This document shows positions 1 through 7,920 of a stretch of DNA of 36,827 nt, in pieces (within the stretch, counting starts at the first letter, position 1; every line of letters starts with the position of its first letter). Source of the DNA: Bradyrhizobium diazoefficiens (lineage in GTDB: Bacteria; Pseudomonadota; Alphaproteobacteria; Rhizobiales; Xanthobacteraceae); NCBI RefSeq assembly GCF_018129965.1, contig NZ_JAFCKW010000041.1, positions 1 through 36,827 on the forward strand, in the 5' to 3' direction. The notes beneath the pieces were generated by a model that worked only from the letters and a program-made list of their open reading frames with translations, had not been told where the DNA came from and did no database searches. The position numbers were made by a program, and so were the translations under genes.

Positions 1-90
1 CGGTGCAGGGGCGCGAGCCTCAAATCTCCACGCTCAACAAATGTCGGTCTCGGTCAAAACCTGCCCGGCCATGACGACGGAGAGATGGGG

Positions 91-864
91 TCACCGCCCC
101 GTAAACTTCGCCCTGCGCTTCTCGACGAAGGCATTGCGGCCTTCGATGGCGTCGGCGCTCTTGCGGATGGTGGCCTGAAGCTCGATCTCGCGGCGGAACT
201 GCGCCTCGTAGGTTGCGTGCTCACTCTCCTCGATCAATGCGCGGGTCGCGACCAGAGCGCGCGTCGGACCGTCGGCGAGGCGGCGCGCCAGCGTCAGCGC
301 CTCCTCCATCAGCTTGGCATCGTCGACCACCTGTCGCACGAGGCCAATCTGCTGGGCGCGTTCAGCCGTCAGTGGCTCGTTCAGCAGCATCAATTCGAGG
401 GCAAGCTGCCGGCCGACCAGGCGCGGCAACAGCCAGGTCGAGCCGAGATCCGGCACCAGCGCGATGCGGCTGAACACCTGGATGAAGCTCGCCGACCGCG
501 CCGCGACTATGATGTCGCCCGCCATCGCCAGACTGAAGCCGCCGCCGGCCGCGACGCCGTTGACGGCAACGACCACGGGCACGCGGCATTCGCGCAGCGC
601 CTTGAAAGCCGGCCAGTAGAACCGCATCACGCCGGCGGCGATGTCCTCGCCGAGCGCCTCGGAGGCTTTCAGGTTCTGTCCCGAGCAGAAGCCGCGGCCG
701 GCCCCTGTCAGGACCAGCGCACGGATGCTTTCGCCGCGCGTCATCCCGGCGATGGCCGCGGCGAGCGCGCGTAGCAGGTCGGGCGTCATCGCATTCAGGC
801 TAGCCGGCTCGTCGAGCGTCAAGATGCCGACTGCGCCATCCCGCGCCTGTTTCACACCTGCCAT
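91..864 (-). CDS. Enoyl-CoA hydratase/isomerase family protein (PaaG-like crotonase)
   Basis: A 257-residue crotonase-fold protein, a normal length for the family, expected to act on a CoA thioester in the cytoplasm. The oxyanion-hole segments are visible: GRGFCSGQNLK near residue 60 and NGVAAGGGFSLAMAGD near 105. The downstream LVPDLGSTWLLPRLVG segment resembles PaaG-type ring-epoxide/enoyl isomerases, with Asp rather than the Glu pair of true hydratases, so isomerase chemistry is at least as likely as hydration. The ATG at 864 is preceded by GGGGAG at good spacing. It is transcribed away from the gamma-glutamyltransferase gene; the 118 bp between them must hold both promoters, but I see no convincing boxes. 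Family assignment is secure; the substrate is unknown. Confidence 0.9.
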   Translation of the reverse strand: MAGVKQARDGAVGILTLDEPASLNAMTPDLLRALAAAIAGMTRGESIRALVLTGAGRGFCSGQNLKASEALGEDIAAGVMRFYWPAFKALRECRVPVVVAVNGVAAGGGFSLAMAGDIIVAARSASFIQVFSRIALVPDLGSTWLLPRLVGRQLALELMLLNEPLTAERAQQIGLVRQVVDDAKLMEEALTLARRLADGPTRALVATRALIEESEHATYEAQFRREIELQATIRKSADAIEGRNAFVEKRRAKFTGR

Positions 865-982
865 GCCGGTTCTCCCCGTCTATGTTCTGGTTGACGGCAA
901 TGTGCCATTGTCCGCGCGCTTCGCCAACCGCGGAGCTTCGAAGTCAGCGCACCGAAGCCAAGACAGCAGACAAGACGACATC

Positions 983-2572
983 ATGCCTCACCAGTTCAGC
1001 CTCGCTCAAACCGTCCGCAAGCCCGCCGTCACGTCCAGGGGCGGCATCGTCGCCGCGCAATCGCGGCGGGCGGCCGAAGTGGGGGCGCAAGTGCTGGCGG
1101 CAGGCGGCGACTGCGTCGACGCGATCGTCGCGACCACCTTTGCGCTGAATGTGCTGGAGCCCTGGAACAGCGGCATCGGCGGCGGCGGTGCGATGGTGCT
1201 CTACCGCGCCAGGGAAAATCGCTACGAGGTGATCGACTACGGCATGAGCGCGCCGCAAAGCCTGCGCCCCGCCGACTATCCGCTCAGCGGCGAGGGCGCG
1301 GCCTCCGATCTCTTTCCGTGGCCGCGGGTGAAGGACGATCGCAACATCCACGGCCCCGGCGCGGTCGCCGTGCCCGGCGTCGTCGCCGGCATGGAGGAGG
1401 CGCATCGCCGCCACGCCAGACTGCCCTGGAAGGACTTGGTCGCGCCGGCCGTGCTGCTTGCCGGCGAGGGCATGCTGGTGGACTGGTGGACCACGCTGAT
1501 GATCACGGCATCGGCCGTCGATCTCAGGCGTTATCCCGGCAGCGCGGCGACGTTCCTGAAGGACGGCCTGCCACCGAGCGCACCGTGGGGCATCAAGGCC
1601 GAGACGCGGCTGCGGCTCGACAATCTGAAGGCGACGCTGTCGCATCTTGCCGCAGCCGGGCCGCGCGATTTCTATCAGGGCGATCTCGCCAGGAGCATCG
1701 CCTCGGACATCAGCGCCGACGGCGGCTCGCTGTCGGTGGAGGATCTGGCCGCATTCCGCGCCCATCTGCGCGAGCCGATCGCGATCCCCTATCGCGGCGG
1801 CAAGGTGCTGGCGACGCCCGAGCTCACGGCCGGACCGACGCTGGCGCATGCGCTGCGCCTGCTGCAGGATAATCTGAAGCCGGCAAGCGCGCCCGATGCG
1901 GCCGCCTATGCCGAATATGCGCTCGCACTCCAAGCCGCCTATCGCGAGCGGCTCAAGGACATGGGCGATGCCGACGGCAAACGCTCGCTCGGCGCCGAAT
2001 ATCTCGCGCCCGCCTGCACCACCCATTTCTCGGTCGTCGACCGCCACGGCAACATGGCCGCCGTCACGCAGACCTTGCTCTCGTCGTTCGGCTCGAAATA
2101 TGTGACGCCGCACACCGGCATCGCCATGAACAACGGCATCATGTGGTTCGACCCGACGCCGGGCACCACCAATTCGCTCGCCCCGGGCAAGCGCTGTCTC
2201 ACCAACTACACGCCCGTGATCGCCGAGACGAAGGACGGCAGACGTCTCGCCATCGGCGCCTCCGGTGGCCGCCGCATCCTGCCGTCGGTGATGCAGCTCG
2301 CATCCTTCGCGATGGATTACGGCATGGACCTCGATGCCGCCATCCACCAGCCGCGCATCGACGCCAGCGAGGGCGCGGTCGTGATCGGCGATGCCCGCCT
2401 GCCAGCGGAAGCACGCAAGACGCTGGCGGAGCGCTTCGACTACGAAGAAAGCCGGGTACAGGCGCTGCCGCAGAAATTCGCCTGCCCGAGCGTGGTAATG
2501 CGCCAGGGCGAGGTGAACTCCGGCGCCGTCGAGATCTTCCAGCCCTGGGCCGATGCGGTGGCGGAGGGCTGA
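983..2572 (+). CDS. Gamma-glutamyltransferase family protein (Ntn hydrolase)
   Basis: A 529-residue gamma-glutamyltranspeptidase-type proenzyme. The family self-cleaves before a nucleophilic Thr and then hydrolyses or transfers gamma-glutamyl groups. The cleavage region reads C-TTHFSVVD with Thr346 as the predicted new N-terminus, followed by DRHGN and the AMNNGIMWFDP and GASGGRR segments typical of the small subunit. The ATG at 983 fits the start of homology; the frame stays open upstream to 641, but that stretch overlaps the divergent crotonase gene. No signal peptide is visible (N-terminus MPHQFSLAQTVRKPAV), whereas many family members are periplasmic, so a cytoplasmic location is inferred. 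The next gene starts 22 bp downstream, suggesting an operon. It could equally be a gamma-glutamyl hydrolase of the broader Ggt/YwrD group. Confidence 0.9.
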   Translation: MPHQFSLAQTVRKPAVTSRGGIVAAQSRRAAEVGAQVLAAGGDCVDAIVATTFALNVLEPWNSGIGGGGAMVLYRARENRYEVIDYGMSAPQSLRPADYPLSGEGAASDLFPWPRVKDDRNIHGPGAVAVPGVVAGMEEAHRRHARLPWKDLVAPAVLLAGEGMLVDWWTTLMITASAVDLRRYPGSAATFLKDGLPPSAPWGIKAETRLRLDNLKATLSHLAAAGPRDFYQGDLARSIASDISADGGSLSVEDLAAFRAHLREPIAIPYRGGKVLATPELTAGPTLAHALRLLQDNLKPASAPDAAAYAEYALALQAAYRERLKDMGDADGKRSLGAEYLAPACTTHFSVVDRHGNMAAVTQTLLSSFGSKYVTPHTGIAMNNGIMWFDPTPGTTNSLAPGKRCLTNYTPVIAETKDGRRLAIGASGGRRILPSVMQLASFAMDYGMDLDAAIHQPRIDASEGAVVIGDARLPAEARKTLAERFDYEESRVQALPQKFACPSVVMRQGEVNSGAVEIFQPWADAVAEG

Positions 2573-2594
2573 GACAACATTCAGGGAGCCGCCG

Positions 2595-3455
2595 ATGACC
2601 TATGAGCAGATCATTTGTGAAACCGACGGCCCCCTGCTCATCCTCACCCTCAACCGTCCCGACAAGCTCAACGCCTATACGGGCGCGATGGGAGCGGAAA
2701 TCACCGACGCGTTCCAGCGGGCTGATGCCGACGACACGATCCGTGCCGTGATCGTCACGGGCTCCGGCCGCGCCTTCTGCGCCGGCGCCGACGTCTCCGG
2801 CGGCTCCAAGAGTTTTGATACCTCCGGCAGCCACGGTGCCGGCGTGTTCGCAAGCTCGCGTCAGCGCAGCGGCCGTTTCATCGAAGCCATCTTCAACTGC
2901 CGCAAGCCGTCGATCGCCGCCATCAACGGTGCGGCCGTCGGCGTCGGCATCACCATGACGCTGCCAATGGACGTGCGCATCGCCGCCAAGGGCGCCAGGA
3001 TCGGCTTCATCTTCGCGCGGCGCGGCCTCGTGCCGGAAGCCGGCAGCGCCTGGTTCCTGCCGAAGCTGGTCGGCCTGCCGCAGTCGCTGCGCTGGTGCCT
3101 CTCGGGCCGCACCTTCGATGCCGACGAGGCACTGAAGGGCGGGCTCGTCAGCGAGACCGTCGAGCCGGCCGAACTGCTCGATCGCGCCAAGGCGATTGGT
3201 CACGAGATGAGCGACGAGACCTCGCCGGTCGCCATCGCCCTGACGCGGCAGATGCTGTGGCGCTTCGCCGGCGCGCCCGATCCATTCGCTCTTCTGGAGA
3301 TCGACAAGCCGATGTCGATCGAACGCGGCGGCCACGCCGACGTCCGCGAGGGCGTTCAGTCCTTCATCGAGAAGCGCAAGCCTTCATTCCCGGGAAAGGT
3401 CTCGCAGGACATGCCGAGCCAGTATCCGTGGTGGAAGGACCGCGCGGACGGCTAG
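2595..3455 (+). CDS. Enoyl-CoA hydratase/isomerase family protein
   Basis: A 286-residue crotonase. It has the first oxyanion-hole motif GRAFCAGADVSGG near residue 60 and the second, AAINGAAVGVGITM, near 112. It then has RRGLVPEAGSAWFLPKLVG, which places a Glu at the position of one catalytic acid. The C-terminal IEKRKPSFPGKV segment is common in this subgroup. The ATG at 2595 follows AGGGAGCC and lies 22 bp after the gamma-glutamyltransferase stop, so the two are probably co-transcribed. The protein is about 30 residues longer than the crotonase at 91-864 and is not a recent duplicate of it. Its stop codon overlaps that of the convergent oxidase gene at CTAG (3452-3455). The exact acyl-CoA substrate cannot be read from sequence. 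Confidence 0.9.
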   Translation: MTYEQIICETDGPLLILTLNRPDKLNAYTGAMGAEITDAFQRADADDTIRAVIVTGSGRAFCAGADVSGGSKSFDTSGSHGAGVFASSRQRSGRFIEAIFNCRKPSIAAINGAAVGVGITMTLPMDVRIAAKGARIGFIFARRGLVPEAGSAWFLPKLVGLPQSLRWCLSGRTFDADEALKGGLVSETVEPAELLDRAKAIGHEMSDETSPVAIALTRQMLWRFAGAPDPFALLEIDKPMSIERGGHADVREGVQSFIEKRKPSFPGKVSQDMPSQYPWWKDRADG

Positions 3456-4738
3456 AGTCCCAGCCGGTCCCTGACACGGCCTGCGATCACGGCGGTGGTG
3501 ACGCCAACGGGCCAGAACGCGTGCATCGGGATCGGCTTGATGCCGGTGACGGGCATGTCGATCTCGGCCCCGGCGCCGCCGATCAGGCGGCGCGCGAGCT
3601 GGGCGCCCATCGCGGTGGAGAGTGCGACGCCGCGGCCGTTGCAGCCGAGCGAGATCAGCACGCTTTCCGCGGGTTCGTGCACATGCGGATAATGATCCTT
3701 GGTAATCGCGAGCCGGCTGTTCCAGCCATGAGTCCAGGCCACGCCCTTGAGCTGCGGCCATAGCCGCTCGGCATAGCGCATGAGGTAGGCAACGTCGTCC
3801 GGCGCGCTGATCCAGCGCATCGGGCCGCGGCCGCCCATCAAGAGACGGTTCTGCTGGTCGATGCGATAGTAGACGGTGATGTGACCGCTCTCATAGAGCA
3901 CCGGCCGCGTTGGCATGATCGAGCGGGCGACGTCGTCGGAGAGCGGCGCGGTGGCGGCGATCGACGAGAATACCGGGACTATGGTGCGGCGGAGTGCAGG
4001 CCAGAGATCGTCGGTGAAGCCGTTAGTGGCGAGCAGGACCTTGTCGGCATGCACGACCGCGCGCGGCGTCTCGATGCGCCAGCGGCTGCCGTCGCGGCGC
4101 AACGACAACGCCGGCGTCTCGCCATGCACCTTTGCGCCTGCCGAGATCGCGGCACGCGCGAGGCCCCGGGCATAGCTGAGCGGATGCAGATCGCCGCCGC
4201 GGCTGTCCAGCATGGCTCCGATGTAGCGGTCCGTGCCGGTCATCTCGCGCAATTGCTCGCGATCGAGATAGGTCACCGGCATGCCGCGGCGGATGCACTG
4301 CTTCGCGGTCGCCTCGATCGCAGCGGCATTCGCCTCGTTATAGGCCGTTCGCAACGTTCCGTTCTGCCGCGCCTCGCACGGGATCTGGTAACGGCGGATC
4401 AGGTCGTGGGTGAAATTGGTGGTGCCGTAGGCGAAGTCGATCATGCGGCGGCCGAGTTCAGCGCCGAAGTCCGCTTCGATCTGGTCGGGGTCGTGCTTCA
4501 GGCCGGGGTTGGTGTGGCCGCCATTGTTGCCGGACGCGCCCCAGCCCGGCTCCTGCGCCTCCAGCACCAGCGCCTCGACGCCTTGCTCCGCCAGATGCAG
4601 CGCCGTGGACAGGCCGGTATAGCCGCCGCCGATGATCGCGACGGAGACGGACTTGTCGACATCGAGCGGCGGCGTGGCGACCGGGGCGACGGCGGTGTCG
4701 GCATAGAGCGAGGGCGGCAGAGGCAGGCGCGCGTTCAT
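3452..4738 (-). CDS. FAD-dependent oxidoreductase, DAO/PuuB-like amine or amino-acid oxidase
   Basis: A 428-residue flavoprotein of the DAO family. The dinucleotide-binding motif AIIGGGYTGLSTALHLAEQG sits at about residues 34-53, followed by the GWGASGNNGGH segment. LLATNGFTDDLWP and the C-terminal GCNGRGVALSTAMG complete the pattern seen in gamma-glutamylputrescine oxidase (PuuB) and related deaminating oxidases. The reaction is expected to be O2- or quinone-dependent oxidation of a C-N bond. I chose the ATG at 4738; a TTG at 4750 would add four residues. It follows the ABC ATPase gene by 12 bp and ends the importer operon, so the oxidised compound is probably what the importer brings in. 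Known: family chemistry. Inferred: substrate link. No PuuA, PuuC or PuuD gene is present. Confidence 0.85.
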   Translation of the reverse strand: MNARLPLPPSLYADTAVAPVATPPLDVDKSVSVAIIGGGYTGLSTALHLAEQGVEALVLEAQEPGWGASGNNGGHTNPGLKHDPDQIEADFGAELGRRMIDFAYGTTNFTHDLIRRYQIPCEARQNGTLRTAYNEANAAAIEATAKQCIRRGMPVTYLDREQLREMTGTDRYIGAMLDSRGGDLHPLSYARGLARAAISAGAKVHGETPALSLRRDGSRWRIETPRAVVHADKVLLATNGFTDDLWPALRRTIVPVFSSIAATAPLSDDVARSIMPTRPVLYESGHITVYYRIDQQNRLLMGGRGPMRWISAPDDVAYLMRYAERLWPQLKGVAWTHGWNSRLAITKDHYPHVHEPAESVLISLGCNGRGVALSTAMGAQLARRLIGGAGAEIDMPVTGIKPIPMHAFWPVGVTTAVIAGRVRDRLGL

Positions 4739-4750
4739 GATGAAGACCAA

Positions 4751-5482
4751 TCAGAGCGGATGCAGCACGCGCCGCAAAAAATCCTGCGTGCGCGGATGCT
4801 GGGGTTGGTTGAGCAGCGCCTTGGCCGGTCCCTGCTCGACGATGACGCCGCCGTCGATGAACAGCACACGATCGGCGACGTCGCGGGCAAAGCCCATTTC
4901 GTGGGTGACCACGACCATGGTCATACCGTCGTCGGCAAGCTTGCGCATAACGCCGAGGACGTCACCGACGAGTTCGGGATCGAGCGCCGAGGTCGGCTCA
5001 TCGAACAGGATCGCCTTCGGCTGCATGGCGAGCGCGCGCGCGATCGCAACGCGCTGCTGCTGGCCGCCGGAGAGCTGCGGCGGATGTGCGTCGGCCTTTT
5101 CGGCAAGGCCCACCTGGGCGAGCAGCGCGCGGCCGCGCTCGAGCGCCTGCGCGCGGGGTTCCTTCTTCACATAGAGCGGCCCCTCGATGACGTTTTCGAG
5201 CACTGTCCGATGCGGGAACAGGTTGAAGCGCTGGAACACCATCGATACCTGGGTCCGAACCTTCACGATCGACGGCGCATCGCGGTCGACCTTCAGGCCT
5301 TCGATGCTGATCTCACCCCGCTCGTAGCTTTCGAGCCCGTTGATGCAGCGCAGGATCGTCGACTTGCCCGAGCCGGATGGACCGATGACGCAGACCACCT
5401 CGCCCTTCTGGACCGACGCCGTGATGCCCTTGAGCACCTCGTTCGCGCCAAAGCTCTTGTGGACGTCGCTCAGCTCGATCAT
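4751..5482 (-). CDS. Polar amino-acid ABC transporter, ATP-binding protein
   Basis: A 243-residue ATPase of the GlnQ/HisP type, which drives uptake of polar amino acids or related compounds at the inner membrane. Visible motifs are Walker A GPSGSGKST (about 34-42), signature LSGGQ (137-141), Walker B AILFDE (157-162) and the switch histidine in VVTHEMGFA (about 194). The frame is open far upstream, but the ATG at 5482 is the true start: it overlaps the permease stop as ATGA and begins the usual MIELSDVHKSFG N-terminus. This is translational coupling within a binding protein, permease, ATPase, oxidase operon. The family is certain; the ligand is not determinable. Confidence 0.95.
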   Translation of the reverse strand: MIELSDVHKSFGANEVLKGITASVQKGEVVCVIGPSGSGKSTILRCINGLESYERGEISIEGLKVDRDAPSIVKVRTQVSMVFQRFNLFPHRTVLENVIEGPLYVKKEPRAQALERGRALLAQVGLAEKADAHPPQLSGGQQQRVAIARALAMQPKAILFDEPTSALDPELVGDVLGVMRKLADDGMTMVVVTHEMGFARDVADRVLFIDGGVIVEQGPAKALLNQPQHPRTQDFLRRVLHPL

Positions 5483-6132
5483 TTCTTGCCGGCCCGCTTC
5501 TCGAAATGACGAACCAGCAGGATCAGCGGGATGCTCATGGTGAGATACATCAGCGCCACCATCGTGAACACGTTGGTGTTCTTGAAGGTCGAGGACGCGA
5601 TCAGCTTGCCCTGCAGCGCGAGCTCGGCGACCGTGATGGTCGAGGCCTGCGAGGAATCCTTCAGCATCATGATCATGACGTTGCCGTAGGGCGGCAGCAC
5701 GATCCGCACGGCCTGCGGCAGCACCACGCGGCGCATGGTCAGCCACCAGCCCATGCCGATCGACTGCGCCGCCTCGATCTGCCCCTTGTCGATCGCCTCG
5801 ATGCCGGCACGGAAATTCTCGGCCTGGTAGGCCGAATAGGCGATGCCGAGCCCGAGGATCGCGGCCTGCAAGGCGGAGAGCGTGACGCCGAGATCGGGCA
5901 TCACGAAGTACAGATAGAAAAGCAGCACGATGATCGGGATGCCGCGGATCACGTTGATCAGGCTGGCGCTGATCATCGACAGCGCCTTGATGCCGGAGAC
6001 CCGCATCATCGCCCAGATCAGGCCCAGCACCGTCGAGAGCAGCAGCGAGCCGATGGTGACGACGATCGTCAACGCGACGCCGCTCATCAGGATCGGAAAG
6101 AACTCGACGGCGTCGTGCCAGAAGCCTTTCAT
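5479..6132 (-). CDS. Polar amino-acid ABC transporter, permease (HisM/GlnP type)
   Basis: A 217-residue inner-membrane permease. About five hydrophobic helices are visible, starting with the segment after FFPILMSGVALTIVV. The conserved EAA loop is present as EAAQSIGMGWWLTMRRVVLPQAVR (roughly 125-148), which docks to the ATPase. I use the ATG at 6132; an in-frame TTG two codons upstream is the alternative. Its stop overlaps the ATPase start by 4 bp, and it begins 45 bp after the binding-protein gene. Only one permease gene is present, so the channel is probably a homodimer, whereas some relatives use two permeases. Confidence 0.94.
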   Translation of the reverse strand: MKGFWHDAVEFFPILMSGVALTIVVTIGSLLLSTVLGLIWAMMRVSGIKALSMISASLINVIRGIPIIVLLFYLYFVMPDLGVTLSALQAAILGLGIAYSAYQAENFRAGIEAIDKGQIEAAQSIGMGWWLTMRRVVLPQAVRIVLPPYGNVMIMMLKDSSQASTITVAELALQGKLIASSTFKNTNVFTMVALMYLTMSIPLILLVRHFEKRAGKK

Positions 6133-6177
6133 CGGCAAGCCTTCACCAAAGACCCTTCATCGATCGGTCCCCGACGA

Positions 6178-6942
6178 TCAGCCCTGTGCCTTCAGGCCCC
6201 ATTTGTCGAGGATCTTGTCGACGGTGCCGTTGGCTTTGAGCTTGGCCAGCGACGCGTTGATCTTGCCGAGCAGCGCGGCGTCGCCCTTGCGCACGCCGAT
6301 GCCGACCGAGCCGATGGTCACGGGCTTGTAGCCGTCGACGAGACGCACCTCGGGGAAACCGCCCTGCTTCAGATTGTAGGCGAGGATCGGGTAATCGGCG
6401 TAGCCGGCCTTGAGGCGGCCGGTGTTCACGTCGCGCAGGATGTCGGGGATGGTGTCGTAGGCCTTGACGTCGGCGAACAGGCCGGACTTCTTCAGCGCGT
6501 CGACGAAGGCGGTGCCGACCTGGGCGCCGACCGTCTCGCCCTTCAGATCGTCCTGCGTCGCATAGGCCTTGGTATCGGTCTTCGGCACTACGAGACCTTC
6601 GCCATAGCTGTAGATCGGATCGGAGAAGTCGACGACTTCCTTCCGCGGCGGGGTGATGAACATCGCGGCGGCGATGATGTCGATCTTGCTCGACGTCAGC
6701 GACGGGATCAGCGCAGAGAACTGCATCGGCTCGATCTGAACGCTGAGGCCGGCGTCCTTGCCGATCTCGGTGATGAGATCGACCATGATGCCCTGGATGG
6801 TATTGGTCTTGGTGTCGAGGAAGGTGAAGGGAATGCCCGTCGGCGTCGAGCCGACCTTCAGCACCTGCTGCGCCGAGGCCGGCATAGCGGCTGCAATTGC
6901 AAGCGCCGCGACCGCGGCCAGACCAAAACGCTTCAACGCCAT
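6178..6942 (-). CDS. Amino-acid ABC transporter substrate-binding protein
   Basis: A 254-residue periplasmic binding protein of family 3 (SBP_bac_3). A Sec signal peptide is clear: MALKRFG, then an Ala-rich hydrophobic core, then PASAQQ with likely cleavage after ASA. The mature part has the family features GIPFTFLD, GIMVDLITEIGK, FITPPRKEVVDFSDPIY and GAQVGTAF. The ATG at 6942 is preceded by AAGGGGGAA, a strong ribosome site; the frame is open further upstream to 7053, but that part lacks secretion features. It is the first gene of the importer-oxidase operon and is divergent from an XRE-cupin regulator. The ligand is unknown; gamma-glutamyl amines, polyamine-derived acids or amino acids all fit the neighbours. 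Confidence 0.94.
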   Translation of the reverse strand: MALKRFGLAAVAALAIAAAMPASAQQVLKVGSTPTGIPFTFLDTKTNTIQGIMVDLITEIGKDAGLSVQIEPMQFSALIPSLTSSKIDIIAAAMFITPPRKEVVDFSDPIYSYGEGLVVPKTDTKAYATQDDLKGETVGAQVGTAFVDALKKSGLFADVKAYDTIPDILRDVNTGRLKAGYADYPILAYNLKQGGFPEVRLVDGYKPVTIGSVGIGVRKGDAALLGKINASLAKLKANGTVDKILDKWGLKAQG

Positions 6943-7023
6943 CGCATTCCCCCTTGGGTCTGGCCGATGCGGCGCTCGCGAATGTCGAGATCGCAGACAT
7001 TGCGGGCCGAGCCGTTTCGGCCT

Positions 7024-7043
7024 ATTTTCACCAATATGAAAAT
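7024..7043. promoter_or_regulatory. Candidate operator 1 for the XRE-cupin regulator
   Basis: A perfect dyad, ATTTTCA-N6-TGAAAAT, lies in the divergent gap between the binding-protein gene and the regulator gene. A second dyad of the same form, TTTTCA-N6-TGAA, begins 51 bp further on. Shared half-sites, identical spacing and a centre-to-centre distance near five helical turns suggest two dimers bound on one DNA face. Binding by the adjacent regulator is inference. Confidence 0.55.
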
Positions 7044-7074
7044 TTGGCCACACTTTGGCGAGCGATGCAAGCGG

Positions 7075-7090
7075 TTTTCATGCATATGAA
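7075..7090. promoter_or_regulatory. Candidate operator 2, overlapping the regulator's ribosome-binding site
   Basis: The sequence TTTTCA-TGCATA-TGAA repeats the half-sites and 6-bp spacing of the dyad at 7024-7043. Its right end runs into AAGGAGG (7089-7095), the ribosome-binding site of the regulator starting at 7105. Occupancy would therefore be expected to block the regulator's own expression. The assignment is inferred from position and symmetry. Confidence 0.5.
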
Positions 7091-7104
7091 GGAGGCGCTT
7101 TGAC

Positions 7105-7761
7105 GTGAGCGGTGGCAAAAGAATGCGCAAACCGGCCGCCGCAAAAGCGGTGAAGAAAGCGAAGGCTAGCGCAAGGCCCGCGGAGCCTGCAATGGATGTC
7201 GCGGTCGGCCGGCGCATCCGCGATCTCAGGCGCGTCAGGCAATTCTCGCTGGAGGCGGTCGCTTCGCGCACCGATCTGTCGATCGGCTTCCTCAGCCAGA
7301 TCGAGCGCGGCCTGTCGTCACCGTCGCTGCGCGTATTGGCAACACTCGCCGACGTACTCGGCGTCGGCATCGCCGCACTGTTCGGCGCGAGCCCGGGCCC
7401 CGACGGTGCGTCCGATCAGGTGGTGACGCGCGGGCTACAACGGCCCGAGTTGAAGCTCTGGCGCACCGGCGTGTCGAAGCAATTGCTGAGCCCGGCCAGC
7501 GCCGACAACAAGCTCAATCTGTTCCTGGTGCATCTGGAGCCCGGCGGCTCCACCGGCGACGAACTCTACACCCATGACGGCGAGGAAGCCGGCCTCGTGC
7601 TGGAGGGCGAGATGATGCTGACCGTGGACAGCCAGACGTGGTCGCTGAAGACAGGGGACAGCTTTCGCTTTGCGAGCCGACGGCCGCACCGGTTCTCCAA
7701 TCCGGCCGAGGATGTGAAGACCGTGGTGCTGTGGGTGAATTGCGTGACGGGGGCGGGGTAG
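7105..7761 (+). CDS. XRE-family transcriptional regulator with C-terminal cupin sensor domain
   Basis: A 218-residue two-domain regulator. A Lys/Ala-rich N-terminal tail of about 30 residues precedes an XRE helix-turn-helix (about 35-93), with SIGFLSQIERGLSSPSLRVL as the recognition region. A cupin_2 domain follows at about 142-210, with HDGEEAGLVLEGEM and the GD...RRPHRF motif that can bind metal or a small ligand. I chose the GTG at 7105 because AAGGAGG lies 9 nt upstream; an ATG at 7123 is in frame but lacks such a site. It is divergent from the amino-acid importer-oxidase operon and most likely controls it and itself through the two dyads at 7024-7090. Regulators of this class usually repress amine or amino-acid catabolism genes until an intermediate binds the cupin. 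Confidence 0.9.
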   Translation: MSGGKRMRKPAAAKAVKKAKASARPAEPAMDVAVGRRIRDLRRVRQFSLEAVASRTDLSIGFLSQIERGLSSPSLRVLATLADVLGVGIAALFGASPGPDGASDQVVTRGLQRPELKLWRTGVSKQLLSPASADNKLNLFLVHLEPGGSTGDELYTHDGEEAGLVLEGEMMLTVDSQTWSLKTGDSFRFASRRPHRFSNPAEDVKTVVLWVNCVTGAG

Positions 7762-7787
7762 CTTTTCGCAGCGAACACGATCCAGCC

Positions 7788-7892
7788 CCGTCATCCGGAG
7801 GTGCTCGCGCAGCGAGCCTCGAAGGATGCGCGGCCCGATGGAGCCGGGCCGTCGCCCTTCGAGGCCGCTTCGCGGCCGCCTCAGGGTGACGG
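7788..7892. repeat. Palindromic intergenic repeat (REP/BIME-like)
   Basis: Outer arms CCGTCATCCGGAGG and CCTCAGGGTGACGG match at 12 of 14 paired positions. Inner arms GCCTCGAAGG (7816-7825) and CCTTCGAGGC (7856-7865) are perfect, and a small GC stem sits at the centre. This is the style of dispersed palindrome found between genes in Bradyrhizobium and Rhodopseudomonas. It fills the gap between two convergent genes and may help end transcription from both sides. Confidence 0.75.
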
Positions 7893-7920
7893 TGATGGAT
7901 TTAGCGGCGCTGAGAAATTG

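Noticed and set aside
891..920. TTGACG upstream of the gamma-glutamyltransferase gene as a -35 box
   Set aside because: No acceptable -10 element at 16-18 bp.
944..2347. 467-codon minus-strand frame opposite the gamma-glutamyltransferase gene
   Set aside because: A shadow of a G/C-rich gene: its product is a low-complexity Arg/Gly/Ala/His mixture with no family features.
3881..7089. Two long plus-strand frames (542 and 527 codons) opposite the oxidase and ABC importer genes
   Set aside because: Antisense shadows of four well-supported genes; composition is Arg/Asp/His-rich and no domain is recognisable.
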